From Ruminococcus gauvreauii (lineage in GTDB: Bacteria > Bacillota > Clostridia > Lachnospirales > Lachnospiraceae), in the NCBI RefSeq assembly GCF_025151995.1, contig NZ_CP102290.1, positions 2,480,001-2,544,000 on the forward strand: 64,000 bases of DNA. Reading direction: 5' to 3'. Numbering within the stretch: position 1 is the stretch's first letter; each line of letters starts with the position of its first letter. Positions 1 to 9,061 of the stretch are shown here, one piece after another. The notes beneath the pieces are model-generated. The model was given only the letters and a program-made list of their open reading frames with translations, was not told where the DNA came from and ran no database searches. The position numbers and the translations under genes are program-made.

Positions 1-984
1 GAGCTGATTCGGAAGGAAATTCAGAATAATGAAACATGCAGGAAATCACAGATCGCACAGCTGACATCACTGAGTATCGGTACATGCAACACGGCGATCA
101 ACGAAATGCTGAGAGACAATGAGATCATCAAGGTCGATCAGGAAGAACTGATCATGGGGCGCCCGGCAGACAGATTCTGTTATAATAAGGACTATTTTCA
201 TGTGATGGGCATGTACTTAAGCGGAGAGCACAGATGCAATCGGATCGAATATGCTGTTGCAGATGCACTTGGAAATGAGAACGTGCATGAATCCATCGAG
301 ACAGAGGCTATCACGTATGGCGTGATCGAGAAGATTGTGGATGAGATGCTCGCAGCAGACCCCCTGATCGAGAGTCTTTCGATTGGAATACCCGGAATCA
401 CAAGCGGGGGAGTCGTGGAACGGTGTGATATTTCGACGATCGTCGGAGTGGATCTGGAAGGTCAGCTTCGCAGAAAGTTTCATATCGATGTGGAAGTGCG
501 CAATGACATGGATTTTATCGCGTATGGAGCCTATCATACGATTTACAATGGTTCAGCCAATATGGCGGCTGTGTTTTTTCCGTCCGAGAGTGAAGGTACG
601 GTTGGCTGCGGGTTTGTGGTTAACGGAAAAGTACTGAGAGGCTACACAAAGTTTTCAGGAGAAGTTTCCTATATTCTGGAGGGATTTGGCATTTCCAGAA
701 AGCAGCAGGCGAAGTACTGGGGGGACCGGGATATTTTCCTGGTCTACGCAGCGCAGATTGTCCTGATCATCATCGCCACATTGGATCCGGAGGAGATCGT
801 GCTGACAGGCAACGGGATTCACCAGGATGAAGTACCGGCAATCGTTGAGTTCTGCAGTAAGATCGTATCCGACAGTCATATCCCTAAGATCATTGCTACC
901 AGCGACTATGCGGATAATTACATTAAAGGACTGGTCAGGGCATCCATCAACAGAATCTCTTTTCCGATTTCCGAGCCGCTTTAA
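1..984 (+). CDS. ROK-family transcriptional regulator (5' end outside window)
   Basis: The reading frame is open from base 1, so the gene begins upstream and its start is missing. The first ~55 visible codons read as a winged helix-turn-helix (KSQIAQLTSLSIGTCNTAIN) ending in the GRPADRF stretch that typically links the DNA-binding part of ROK repressors to their sugar-kinase-like domain. The remainder contains an ROK-like core (SIGIPGITSGGVVER, RNDMDFIAYGAY, LTGNGIHQDE). The ROK zinc-site cysteines are not obvious, so effector binding may differ from NagC/XylR. A hairpin terminator follows the stop. The target is unknown because the upstream neighbour is not visible. Confidence 0.85.
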   Translation, partial: ELIRKEIQNNETCRKSQIAQLTSLSIGTCNTAINEMLRDNEIIKVDQEELIMGRPADRFCYNKDYFHVMGMYLSGEHRCNRIEYAVADALGNENVHESIETEAITYGVIEKIVDEMLAADPLIESLSIGIPGITSGGVVERCDISTIVGVDLEGQLRRKFHIDVEVRNDMDFIAYGAYHTIYNGSANMAAVFFPSESEGTVGCGFVVNGKVLRGYTKFSGEVSYILEGFGISRKQQAKYWGDRDIFLVYAAQIVLIIIATLDPEEIVLTGNGIHQDEVPAIVEFCSKIVSDSHIPKIIATSDYADNYIKGLVRASINRISFPISEPL

Positions 985-1002
985 TTACAGAGTATTTAGA
1001 AT

Positions 1003-1040
1003 AAAAGCAATGCAGTTTTGAAAAAAGCTGCATTGCTTTT
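1003..1040 (+). terminator. Rho-independent terminator after ROK gene
   Basis: A 13-base arm (1003-1015) is complementary to 1028-1040. The 3' arm ends in a run of T. It sits 19 bases after the stop codon of the ROK gene. Confidence 0.7.
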
Positions 1041-1065
1041 GCATAATTAATATAATACTTATAAT
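1039..1065 (+). promoter_or_regulatory. Possible sigma-A promoter of the UvrA-like gene
   Basis: TTGCAT (1039-1044) and TATAAT (1060-1065) are 15 bases apart, a short spacer. A second TATAAT lies at 1051. The region is AT-rich, so the assignment is weak. Confidence 0.3.
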
Positions 1066-1103
1066 AAATGTTGAATGATAAGCTGGAGCACAGGGAGGTA
1101 TTT

Positions 1104-3380
1104 ATGTCTGAATTTATTAAAATTCGAGGAGCAAGAGAGAATAATCTGAAGAATATCAGTCTGGACATTCCAAAAGGAAAGATTGTCGCCTTTGCCGGTG
1201 TGTCCGGTTCGGGAAAAACATCGATTGTTTTTGATACCATCGCATCGGAATCCATGAGGCAGCTCTATGAGACATTTCCGCTGTACGTAAGGAACAAAAT
1301 GCCATACTATCAGGCGCCAAAGGCGGATGAGATACGCAATCTGACCACGGCAATCGTAATAGATCAGAAGACATACAGCGGGGATGTGCGGTCGACGGCG
1401 GGCACGATGACTGATATCAGCCCGATGCTGCGGATCCTCTTTTCACGATATGCCGACCATTCCGCGGGAGCATCCAGCGCGTATTCCTTCAATGATCCGT
1501 CTGGCATGTGCCCCGTGTGTTCAGGGCTTGGCAGAACCGTCCGGTTCAATATGGACAGAGTGCTGGACATGAAAAAATCGCTGAACGAAGGGGCAATTCA
1601 ACTGCCGGGATTCCAGATCGGCACCTATCAGTGGCAGATGTATGCGAACAGCGGAAGGTTTGACCCTGATAAATCGTTAGAGGACTATACGGAAGAAGAA
1701 ATGGACTTTTTTCTCCACGGATCGGACCTGATCGTTGAGATCAAAAATACGACCGGCAAAGTCTGGGACAGCTCTTATAATCTGACTTATGAGGGTCTGC
1801 TGGACCGCATTGACCGCCTGTATCTGAAAAAAACCCAAAAGACAGTCGGAAAAGCAACAATGAACCTGATCCATGATTTCACGGATGAGTGCGAGTGTCC
1901 CTGCTGTCATGGAAGGAGATTAAAACCAGAGGCGCTGGAGAGTAAGATTGAAGGATACAGTATCTGGGATATGGGACAGATGGAGGTTACAGAACTGATC
2001 GCTGTCCTCCAGAATATCGCAGATCCCGGGACCAAAAGGGCGGCAAAGAAGCTGGTTGCCCGGCTGAAGGATATCGAGAATATCGGACTGGGGTATCTGA
2101 ATCTGAACCGCGCCGGCAGTACACTGTCGGGTGGTGAGGCGCAGAGACTGAAGATCGTCAGGCATCTGGGAAGCGGCCTCGTGGGCATTACTTATATTTT
2201 CGATGAGCCGAGTGCGGGTCTGCATCCAAGGGATATCGTCAGACTGAACGCACTGCTTTTGCAGCTGCGGGACCGTGGAAATACGGTGCTTGTTGTGGAG
2301 CACAATAAGGCGGTCATCGATATTGCGGATGAAATCGTTGAGGTGGGGCCGAAGGCCGGACGCGACGGGGGCAGCATTATTTTTCAGGGGCCTTTGGAAG
2401 CCTTAATGAAAGCAGACACGCCGACCGGACTCTGGTTCCGCGAGCCTATGGCTATAAACCGAAATCCAAGGAAAAGCCGGAGTTTCCTGAAACTAAGAGA
2501 CTGTAAGGTAAATAATCTGAAGCATCTCAGTGTAGATATTCCTGCTCAGGCACTGACGGCGGTCACAGGCATTGCCGGATCGGGGAAAAGTTCACTGCTA
2601 TGCGGCGAGCTGCCCGGGCAGTATCCGGGCACAGTGTATATCAGCCAGTCGCCGATCGGGGTTAACAGCCGGTCTAACCCGGCGAGTTATATCGGCATTA
2701 TGGATGATATTCGCAGGGAATTTGCCAAAGCAAGCGGCAAAGGCGCCGGATGGTTCAGCTTTAATTCCAGGGGAGCGTGCCCGGCCTGCGGGGGAAAGGG
2801 AATCGTTATGACGGAGATGGCGTTCATGGATCCGGTCACTGTTGCCTGCGAGGCATGCGGGGGTAAGAGATATAATGATGAAGCGCTATCCCATAGATAT
2901 TGCGGTAAGACAATTGCCGAGGTGCTGGATATGACGGTTGCAGATGCGATGGAATTCTTCAGGACGCCGAAGATCACCGCAAAGCTGCGCACACTGAGCG
3001 AAGTAGGGCTTGATTATCTGACCCTGGGGCAGCCGACATCGACTTTGTCCGGAGGGGAATGCCAGAGAATCAAGCTGGCGGCACATCTGAAGAATAAAAA
3101 TGGCATCTATGTCATGGATGAGCCCGCAGCAGGCCTGCACGGCGCGGATATCCGGCTGCTGATGCGGCTGCTGAACCGTCTGGTTGAGAACGGGAACACA
3201 GTCATTGTGGCAGAGCATAAATACGATGTAATCTGTCAGGCTGACTGGATCATTGATATGGGACCGTCAGGCGGAAAAAGGGGCGGTGAGATCATATTTG
3301 AGGGAACTGTCACGGATTTGCTGCACTGCGAAAACTCGTATACGGCAAAATACATGAAAAAAGAAATCTTAAAGCCCTAA
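1104..3380 (+). CDS. UvrA-like ABC protein lacking the UvrB-binding domain
   Basis: A 758-aa tandem ABC ATPase of the UvrA family. It has Walker A GVSGSGKTS and GIAGSGKSS, and signatures LSGGEAQR and LSGGECQR. CxxC pairs are seen as CPVC (about residue 136), CPCC, CPAC and CEAC. The first CPVC corresponds to the second cysteine pair of zinc module 1 in E. coli UvrA, where it lies near residue 277. About 140 residues are therefore missing, covering the UvrB-binding domain and the first pair of that module. Such short UvrA paralogues (UvrA2/DrrC-like) are known in drug tolerance and accessory roles rather than core excision repair. The start at 1104 was chosen because GGGAGG lies 7 bases upstream; an in-frame ATG at 1068 has no such site. 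Confidence 0.85.
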   Translation: MSEFIKIRGARENNLKNISLDIPKGKIVAFAGVSGSGKTSIVFDTIASESMRQLYETFPLYVRNKMPYYQAPKADEIRNLTTAIVIDQKTYSGDVRSTAGTMTDISPMLRILFSRYADHSAGASSAYSFNDPSGMCPVCSGLGRTVRFNMDRVLDMKKSLNEGAIQLPGFQIGTYQWQMYANSGRFDPDKSLEDYTEEEMDFFLHGSDLIVEIKNTTGKVWDSSYNLTYEGLLDRIDRLYLKKTQKTVGKATMNLIHDFTDECECPCCHGRRLKPEALESKIEGYSIWDMGQMEVTELIAVLQNIADPGTKRAAKKLVARLKDIENIGLGYLNLNRAGSTLSGGEAQRLKIVRHLGSGLVGITYIFDEPSAGLHPRDIVRLNALLLQLRDRGNTVLVVEHNKAVIDIADEIVEVGPKAGRDGGSIIFQGPLEALMKADTPTGLWFREPMAINRNPRKSRSFLKLRDCKVNNLKHLSVDIPAQALTAVTGIAGSGKSSLLCGELPGQYPGTVYISQSPIGVNSRSNPASYIGIMDDIRREFAKASGKGAGWFSFNSRGACPACGGKGIVMTEMAFMDPVTVACEACGGKRYNDEALSHRYCGKTIAEVLDMTVADAMEFFRTPKITAKLRTLSEVGLDYLTLGQPTSTLSGGECQRIKLAAHLKNKNGIYVMDEPAAGLHGADIRLLMRLLNRLVENGNTVIVAEHKYDVICQADWIIDMGPSGGKRGGEIIFEGTVTDLLHCENSYTAKYMKKEILKP

Positions 3381-3406
3381 AGTTATTATAAGTCTTAAAA
3401 TAATTC

Positions 3407-3434
3407 TTGACAAATACTTATTATAATATATAAT
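3407..3434 (+). promoter_or_regulatory. sigma-A promoter of gdhA
   Basis: A perfect -35 TTGACA (3407-3412) is followed after 16 bases by TATAAT (3429-3434). The surrounding 50 bases are almost pure A/T. TTATTATAA occurs at 3383-3391 and again at 3418-3426, flanking the -35. Confidence 0.75.
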
Positions 3435-3481
3435 ATAAGTATAAGAAAAATAAACCAATCAAGTAAAAGGAGAGTAGAGAA

Positions 3482-4744
3482 GTGGCAGAGAAATATAATC
3501 CGTTTGACAATGTCCTGGCAGCAGTTGACAATGCAGCATCGATTCTTGGATACAAGGAGAAAGAGTACGCGGCTTTAAAGCATCCGGAAAGAGAGCTGAA
3601 GGTTTCCATCCCCATGGTGATGGATGACGGAAACGTCCGTGTATTTGACGCGTACCGTGTACAGCACTCCACATCCAGAGGTCCTGCAAAAGGAGGAATC
3701 CGTTTCCACCAGAATGTAAACCAGGATGAGGTGAAAGCACTCGCGGCATGGATGTCATTCAAGTGTGCAGTCGTTAATGTACCTTATGGCGGCGGCAAGG
3801 GAGGAGTCGTAGTTCAGCCGAACGAACTGTCTGAGCATGAGCTGCATGAGCTGACAAGGAAATATACGACAGCGATTGCTCCGATTATCGGACCGGAAGA
3901 AGATATCCCGGCACCGGATGTGGGAACAACGCCGCAGATCATGGCATGGTTCATGGATACATACAGCTCCCTCCAGGGACACAGTGTACTGAACTGCGTG
4001 ACAGGAAAGCCGATTGGTCTCGGGGGAATCCTCGGAAGAGGGGATGCTACGGGACGCGGGGTTATGATCACTGTGAAAAATATCCTGAATAAAATGAACA
4101 AACCGCTCCAGGGTGCAAAAGTTGCAATCCAGGGGATGGGGAATGTGGGAAGCGCGACGGCCAGATTTCTCTCCGCTGAGGGAATGAAGGTAGTGGCAGT
4201 CAGCGATGTGTCGTGCGGGCTTTACAAAGCAGACGGGCTTAACATCCCGGCAATCCTTGAGTACCTGAGTAAAGACAGAAAAAATCTGCTGAAGGATTAC
4301 ACAGAAGAAGGAGCAAAGATCATCGACAACGGAGAACTGCTGGAGACAGAGGTTGACGTGCTGATACCGGCGGCCATGGAGAATATGATCAATGAGGATA
4401 ATGCAGACAGAATTAAAGCTCCGGTTATCGTGGAGGCAGCGAACGGCCCGGTAACCAAAGAGGCAGATGAGATTCTTGAAAAAATGGGAATCACCGTCGT
4501 GCCGGATATCCTGGCAAATGCCGGCGGAGTTGTCGTTTCCTATTTTGAATGGGTACAGAATACACAGGCATTCTGCTGGACGGAGGATCAGGTGATCTAT
4601 CAGCTGAAGTCGATGATGGATGATGCATTTGAGAGCGTATGGAGTATTGCAAAAGACAATAATGTGACACTGAGGACAGGGGCTTATCTGATCGCAGTGA
4701 AAAGAGTTGTAGAGGCACAGAACGGACGCGGACTCTATGTCTGA
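3482..4744 (+). CDS. gdhA: Glutamate dehydrogenase (Glu/Leu/Phe/Val dehydrogenase family)
   Basis: A 420-aa protein of the usual length for the hexameric enzyme that interconverts glutamate and 2-oxoglutarate plus ammonia. Seen: the substrate-binding/catalytic segment with GGIRFHQNV, SFKCAVVNVPYGGGKGG and PAPDVGT. The Rossmann nucleotide-binding segment follows (IQGMGNVGSATARF), with NGPVT and ANAGGVVVSYFEW near the C terminus. The start is GTG at 3482, preceded by AAAGGAG. It has its own strong promoter. Cofactor preference (NAD or NADP) cannot be read safely. The following aldehyde dehydrogenase gene starts 118 bases downstream without a clear terminator between them, so cotranscription is possible. 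Confidence 0.93.
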   Translation: MAEKYNPFDNVLAAVDNAASILGYKEKEYAALKHPERELKVSIPMVMDDGNVRVFDAYRVQHSTSRGPAKGGIRFHQNVNQDEVKALAAWMSFKCAVVNVPYGGGKGGVVVQPNELSEHELHELTRKYTTAIAPIIGPEEDIPAPDVGTTPQIMAWFMDTYSSLQGHSVLNCVTGKPIGLGGILGRGDATGRGVMITVKNILNKMNKPLQGAKVAIQGMGNVGSATARFLSAEGMKVVAVSDVSCGLYKADGLNIPAILEYLSKDRKNLLKDYTEEGAKIIDNGELLETEVDVLIPAAMENMINEDNADRIKAPVIVEAANGPVTKEADEILEKMGITVVPDILANAGGVVVSYFEWVQNTQAFCWTEDQVIYQLKSMMDDAFESVWSIAKDNNVTLRTGAYLIAVKRVVEAQNGRGLYV

Positions 4745-4862
4745 CGACGGATCGTCATAAAGCATGTCACTTCCGGGCCTGGCGTGGGTGCAGGTTCGGG
4801 AGCGTACAATAGATCTGAAAATTGAAAATGAACAGTCATAAAAACAGATGGAGGAAATAAGT

Positions 4863-6353
4863 ATGGAAATGAGAGACATTATTGACATCTCGACAAACGA
4901 GGTAGTCGGACAGGCACCGTGGTACAACGGGGAAGAGCTGGCGAAGATGGTGGATGTGGCATTCGACGCGCAGCCGGACTGGGAGCGTGCACCGCTCTTT
5001 GAGAGAGGCCAGATCCTTTACCGGTACTGTGACCTGATCGATGAGAACAGGGATGAGATCGCAAGGCTGGCATCGCTGGAGATGGGAAAACCGATCCTTC
5101 AGTCCAGGGCGGAGACCACTTATGCCGCAGAGATCGGACGCGCCAACATCGAACACGGAAAACATCTCTACGGTGAAGTCCTGCAGGACAGCTCCGAGGG
5201 ATATGAGAACGACGTGGTCATGGTCCGCCGGGAGGCGCTCGGCGTTGTCGTCGTGATGCTGCCGTTCAACTACCCTGCAGAGCTGACCCTCCAGAAAGTG
5301 GCGCCGGCGCTGCTGATGGGAAATGCGGTCATCATGAAGGCTTCCGACAAGGCACAGCTGTGCGTGAAGAAGCTGGTAGACCTGGCACATGAGGCGGGGG
5401 TACCGAAAGACGTGCTGTTCTACTGCTGCGGAGACCTTGAGGACTGCAGGAAGAACCTGCTGAGGAACAAGAAGGTCAACTGCCTGGCACTGACGGGAAG
5501 CACGGCCGCAGGTGCAGAGATCATGAAGGATGCGGCAGAGGACATCAAAGATGTTGTGCTGGAGCTTGGCGGAAACGACCCGCTGATCGTGACGGAGGAA
5601 TGTGCAGACGATCCGGAGATGCTGGCAAAAGCGATCGAATGCCTCGGATGGGGACGGATCATCGAGAACAACGGACAGGTATGCGCCTCCCCGAAACGTA
5701 CCCTGGTACATAGACGTGCGCATGACGCATTCGTAAAAGCGCTGGTGAAATTCGTGAGTTCCCTGAAGAGGGGCCATGCGACAGACCCTGAGGCACAGCT
5801 GACAAGACTGGTGACAGAGGAAGCAGCACAGAGAGTGGTGGAGCAGGTCCAGCATACGGTAGACCAGGGGGCGACACTGGTGTACGGAGGGAAACGCGAC
5901 GGTGCAGCGATGGATGTGACCATCCTGGACAACGTGACGGCGGACATGGACATCGCGACCGACATGGAAGTATTCGGCCCGGTAGTGCCGATCATCACGT
6001 TCGATACGGACGAAGAGGCGGTTGCGATCGCGAACGCATCGAAATACGGCCTGAGCGCATCTGTGATCACAAGTGATATGAAGAAAAGCTTCTATTACAC
6101 GGAGGCGATCGAGGCATCGGCGGTATGGGTGAACGGTTCATCTGCACTGCGCCACAACGACCAGCCGTTCGGGGGAACGAAGAGTACGGGAATCGGAAAC
6201 GAAGGAGGCGGTTACTCCTGTGAGGAATTCAGCCGCCTGAAGACGTACGGGTTCTGCGGGGTATCCCCGAAGAAGCGCCTGTTTGACCACGGCGACGGAA
6301 TGGGAGACTTCCTCGGAAACATCCGCAAGATGGTTCTGGAAGAGCTTGACTGA
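4863..6353 (+). CDS. NAD(P)-dependent aldehyde dehydrogenase, copy 1
   Basis: A 496-aa aldehyde dehydrogenase superfamily member. Seen: PFNYPAELTLQKVAPALLMG (substrate/cofactor channel), LTGSTAAGAEI (nucleotide binding), general-base Glu234 in LELGGNDP, catalytic Cys274 in NNGQVCASP, EVFGPVVPI and PFGGTKSTGIGNEGG. The natural aldehyde is unknown; the sequence is closest in feel to succinate-semialdehyde/lactaldehyde types. ATG at 4863 is preferred over 4848 because GGAGG (4850-4854) overlaps the earlier ATG. The DNA is almost identical to the gene at 12833-14320, with only about seven silent differences and a changed C-terminal end. A hairpin terminator follows. Confidence 0.9.
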   Translation: MEMRDIIDISTNEVVGQAPWYNGEELAKMVDVAFDAQPDWERAPLFERGQILYRYCDLIDENRDEIARLASLEMGKPILQSRAETTYAAEIGRANIEHGKHLYGEVLQDSSEGYENDVVMVRREALGVVVVMLPFNYPAELTLQKVAPALLMGNAVIMKASDKAQLCVKKLVDLAHEAGVPKDVLFYCCGDLEDCRKNLLRNKKVNCLALTGSTAAGAEIMKDAAEDIKDVVLELGGNDPLIVTEECADDPEMLAKAIECLGWGRIIENNGQVCASPKRTLVHRRAHDAFVKALVKFVSSLKRGHATDPEAQLTRLVTEEAAQRVVEQVQHTVDQGATLVYGGKRDGAAMDVTILDNVTADMDIATDMEVFGPVVPIITFDTDEEAVAIANASKYGLSASVITSDMKKSFYYTEAIEASAVWVNGSSALRHNDQPFGGTKSTGIGNEGGGYSCEEFSRLKTYGFCGVSPKKRLFDHGDGMGDFLGNIRKMVLEELD

Positions 6354-6386
6354 TACTTGATCCGAAAAACATGATAATAAAAGATC

Positions 6387-6425
6387 AAAGCTTACCCAGT
6401 GACTGTGATTGGGCAGGCTTTTTTC
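6387..6425 (+). terminator. Terminator after aldehyde dehydrogenase copy 1
   Basis: Stem formed by AAAGC/GCTTT plus CCCA/TGGG with an internal bulge, followed by TTTTTT. Confidence 0.65.
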
Positions 6426-6466
6426 TGTATGACGGACAATAAATGGGGAAACAAGGGAGAGGGCAT

Positions 6467-9046
6467 ATGAGCTGTGCAACAGAGGATATCAACAGACTGC
6501 TTCTTTGCGAAGAATGCTTTACCAATATTGTATGGCAGGTTACGGAGCAGGCGGAGTTTTGGCAGGCCCTGTCCGGTCTGATTGAAACTGCGGCAGAAGA
6601 AGGAAAGAAAATTTTGTATATGCGTTTCTCAGAGAGATCCGAACTCCCGGAAATATCTGACCGGGTGGCAACGGTACATATTCCGTTGACGCACCAGTTT
6701 GAAGCTTTTACAGCAGCTGTTTACCGGACAATCCGCCGGCAGGGAGAAAACGTGCTGTATATTCTGGATCCGCTTTCTGAGCTGCAGTCTGTGTGGAATA
6801 CGGATTTGATGATGAAGAACTTTTTCTGTGTGATTTCTTCTGCTGTGCGGCAGAAGAAAGGAATGGCTTTCTATATGCTGACACGCGGCAGGCATTCTTC
6901 TCGTACTGTATCAGAAATCAGAAGAATGACGGATATTATGCTTGACCTGTATTCAGATTTCCGGCACTTATACCTGCGTCCGCAGAAAACAGGTGAATAT
7001 ACCTCAGGTACTATCTTTATGCCCCATATATATGACGCGGAAAAAAGAAGGTTTTACCCTGTCAGAGACGGAATACTGGCAAGCCATTTTCAAAGGGCGC
7101 TGAATTTTGGAAGCGGGAGAGGACATACAACGGATATTGATTCCTGGGATCGGTTCTTTGAAGATGCGCGGCGTGACTTTGAGAGCGGGCACGAGATTAC
7201 AGAAGCGTGCAGTCGTATGTGCAGCATTATGATGAGCAGGGAACCTCATATGCAAAAACTGGTCCGGGAAAATTATGAGCCGGAAGATTATTTTTTTGTC
7301 AGTGAGCATATGATCGGAACAGGATTAATCGGAGGAAAGGCCTGCGGCATGCTCACAGCCAGAAAGCTGATTGAAAATAAACGGCCGGATATTTATGAAA
7401 GGCTGGAGCCGCATGATTCTTTCTTCATCGGAGCGGATGTCTTCTATTCCTATATTGTGGAGAATCATCTGTGGGAGCTTCACATGCGTCAAAAGGATCC
7501 GGAGCATTATTTCGAACTGGGAGAGCAGCTTGCCGGGAAGTTGAAGCATGGCAGTTTTTCCAGGGGTTTTGAAGAGGAAATATGCAGAATGCTCGAATAC
7601 TATGGGCAGTCCCCGGTCATTGTGCGTTCCAGCAGCTTGCTGGAAGACGGTTTTGGCAATGCGTTTGCGGGTAAATATGAGTCTGTTTTCTGCGCCAATG
7701 CGGGAAGCATGGAGGAACGGCTGCAGGAATTTGAAAATGCCGTCCGGGTCGTGTATGCCAGCACCATGAGCCGGTCTGCACTGGATTACCGGCTGAGGCG
7801 CGGTCTCGATCGAAAGGATGAGCAGATGGCACTGTTGGTACAGCGGGTCTTCGGCTCGCATTACGGTGACTACTTTATGCCGTGTGCTGCCGGAGTTGGC
7901 TACTCCTACAGCGCATACCGTTTTCTGGAGACACTCAATCCCGGGGCAGGGATGCTTCGGCTCGTTATGGGGCTCGGAACTTCGGCGGTGGATCGGACAG
8001 AGGGCTCCTATCCGAGACTGGTCAGTCTGGATAAACCTTCGGCGCTTGCATATAAAGATTCATCTGAACATCACAGCCATTCACAGAGAAGCGTGGAAGT
8101 GATCGACAAAAGTACGAAAGCGCTGGAAAGGATTCTGCAGGACCAGATCGAGGATGTACTTCCGGAATATATGAAACGGATTCTGCTGGAGCATGATACA
8201 GACGCGGAACGTATGATGAGGGAAAGAGGAATAAACCGCAATATTACATTTATTTCCTGCAGAGGGGTTGTACAGAATGCAGGGCTTATGAAGGATATGA
8301 AGGATCTTCTTGAGGTTCTGCAGCAGGGGTACGGTCAGGCGGTCGATATTGAGTTCACCGTTAATCTGTCAGAAGAGGGTGAATATATCATCAATCTGCT
8401 CCAGTGCCGTCCGCTTCAGGCCTTTGGAGACCAGGGCCAGGCAGGCGCCGGGCGGGATTTCACAGAAGAAGAGATCCTGCTGGACTGCCGCCATACGTCT
8501 ATGGGGAATTCACAGCAGACGGCGGTTGATGCCATTGTATACGTTGATCCTGTAAAGTATTACAGGATGCCGTATTATGAGAAAGCGAAAGTGGCAAGGA
8601 TTATTGGCAGTGTAAACTGGCATTACCGTGACAGCGGAAAAAAGCTGCTTCTGATGGTGCCCGGGCGAATCGGAACTTCTTCACCGGAACTGGGTGTGCC
8701 AACTGTATTCTCGGACATCAGCGGGTTTTGTGCGATTTTTGAACTGGCAGAGTCAAAAGCGGGATATCAGCCGGAGCTTTCCTACGGAAGCCATATTTTT
8801 CAAGATCTGGTGGAAAATGAGATCTTGTATACGGCGGTATTTGAAGACGGCAGGACGGCAGTATTCCATCCGGACCGTTTAGTCACAATGAAAAACCAGA
8901 TTCAGAAAATCGTGCCGGACATCGGCAGTTACCAAGACATTGTCGGACTGTATCTGACAGGAAGGTCAAACTGTACGCTATATCACGATATGTCATGTGA
9001 GAGGACAGTTTTGTGTATGGACCCTCAGAAACGAATCAGTATGTAA
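6467..9046 (+). CDS. PEP/pyruvate-binding (PPDK N-terminal, ATP-grasp-like) protein
   Basis: An 859-aa protein. Residues ~1-220 resemble a KaiC/RecA-like fold with no P-loop; the strand ENVLYILDPLSELQSVW resembles a Walker B segment. From about residue 280 comes the nucleotide-binding domain of PEP synthase/pyruvate phosphate dikinase (IGGKACGML, VIVRSSSLLEDGFGNAFAGK, ending IINLLQCRPLQ). The C-terminal third carries LLMVPGRIGTSSPELGVPT and SYGSHIFQDLV, a module known from PEP-synthase-like proteins of unknown role. The swivelling phosphohistidine domain (TSHAA motif) and the PEP-barrel are absent, so it is not a complete PEP synthase. ATG at 6467 has GGGAGAGGG just upstream; an earlier ATG at 6443 lacks one. 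Its stop is 15 bases before the next gene, suggesting one functional unit. Confidence 0.75.
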   Translation: MSCATEDINRLLLCEECFTNIVWQVTEQAEFWQALSGLIETAAEEGKKILYMRFSERSELPEISDRVATVHIPLTHQFEAFTAAVYRTIRRQGENVLYILDPLSELQSVWNTDLMMKNFFCVISSAVRQKKGMAFYMLTRGRHSSRTVSEIRRMTDIMLDLYSDFRHLYLRPQKTGEYTSGTIFMPHIYDAEKRRFYPVRDGILASHFQRALNFGSGRGHTTDIDSWDRFFEDARRDFESGHEITEACSRMCSIMMSREPHMQKLVRENYEPEDYFFVSEHMIGTGLIGGKACGMLTARKLIENKRPDIYERLEPHDSFFIGADVFYSYIVENHLWELHMRQKDPEHYFELGEQLAGKLKHGSFSRGFEEEICRMLEYYGQSPVIVRSSSLLEDGFGNAFAGKYESVFCANAGSMEERLQEFENAVRVVYASTMSRSALDYRLRRGLDRKDEQMALLVQRVFGSHYGDYFMPCAAGVGYSYSAYRFLETLNPGAGMLRLVMGLGTSAVDRTEGSYPRLVSLDKPSALAYKDSSEHHSHSQRSVEVIDKSTKALERILQDQIEDVLPEYMKRILLEHDTDAERMMRERGINRNITFISCRGVVQNAGLMKDMKDLLEVLQQGYGQAVDIEFTVNLSEEGEYIINLLQCRPLQAFGDQGQAGAGRDFTEEEILLDCRHTSMGNSQQTAVDAIVYVDPVKYYRMPYYEKAKVARIIGSVNWHYRDSGKKLLLMVPGRIGTSSPELGVPTVFSDISGFCAIFELAESKAGYQPELSYGSHIFQDLVENEILYTAVFEDGRTAVFHPDRLVTMKNQIQKIVPDIGSYQDIVGLYLTGRSNCTLYHDMSCERTVLCMDPQKRISM

Positions 9047-9061
9047 GATCGGAGACGGAAT

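Noticed and set aside
3755..4927. A 390-codon open frame antisense to gdhA
   Set aside because: It mirrors the codon periodicity of gdhA, has no ribosome site or recognisable domain, and is Cys/His-rich like other antisense shadows.
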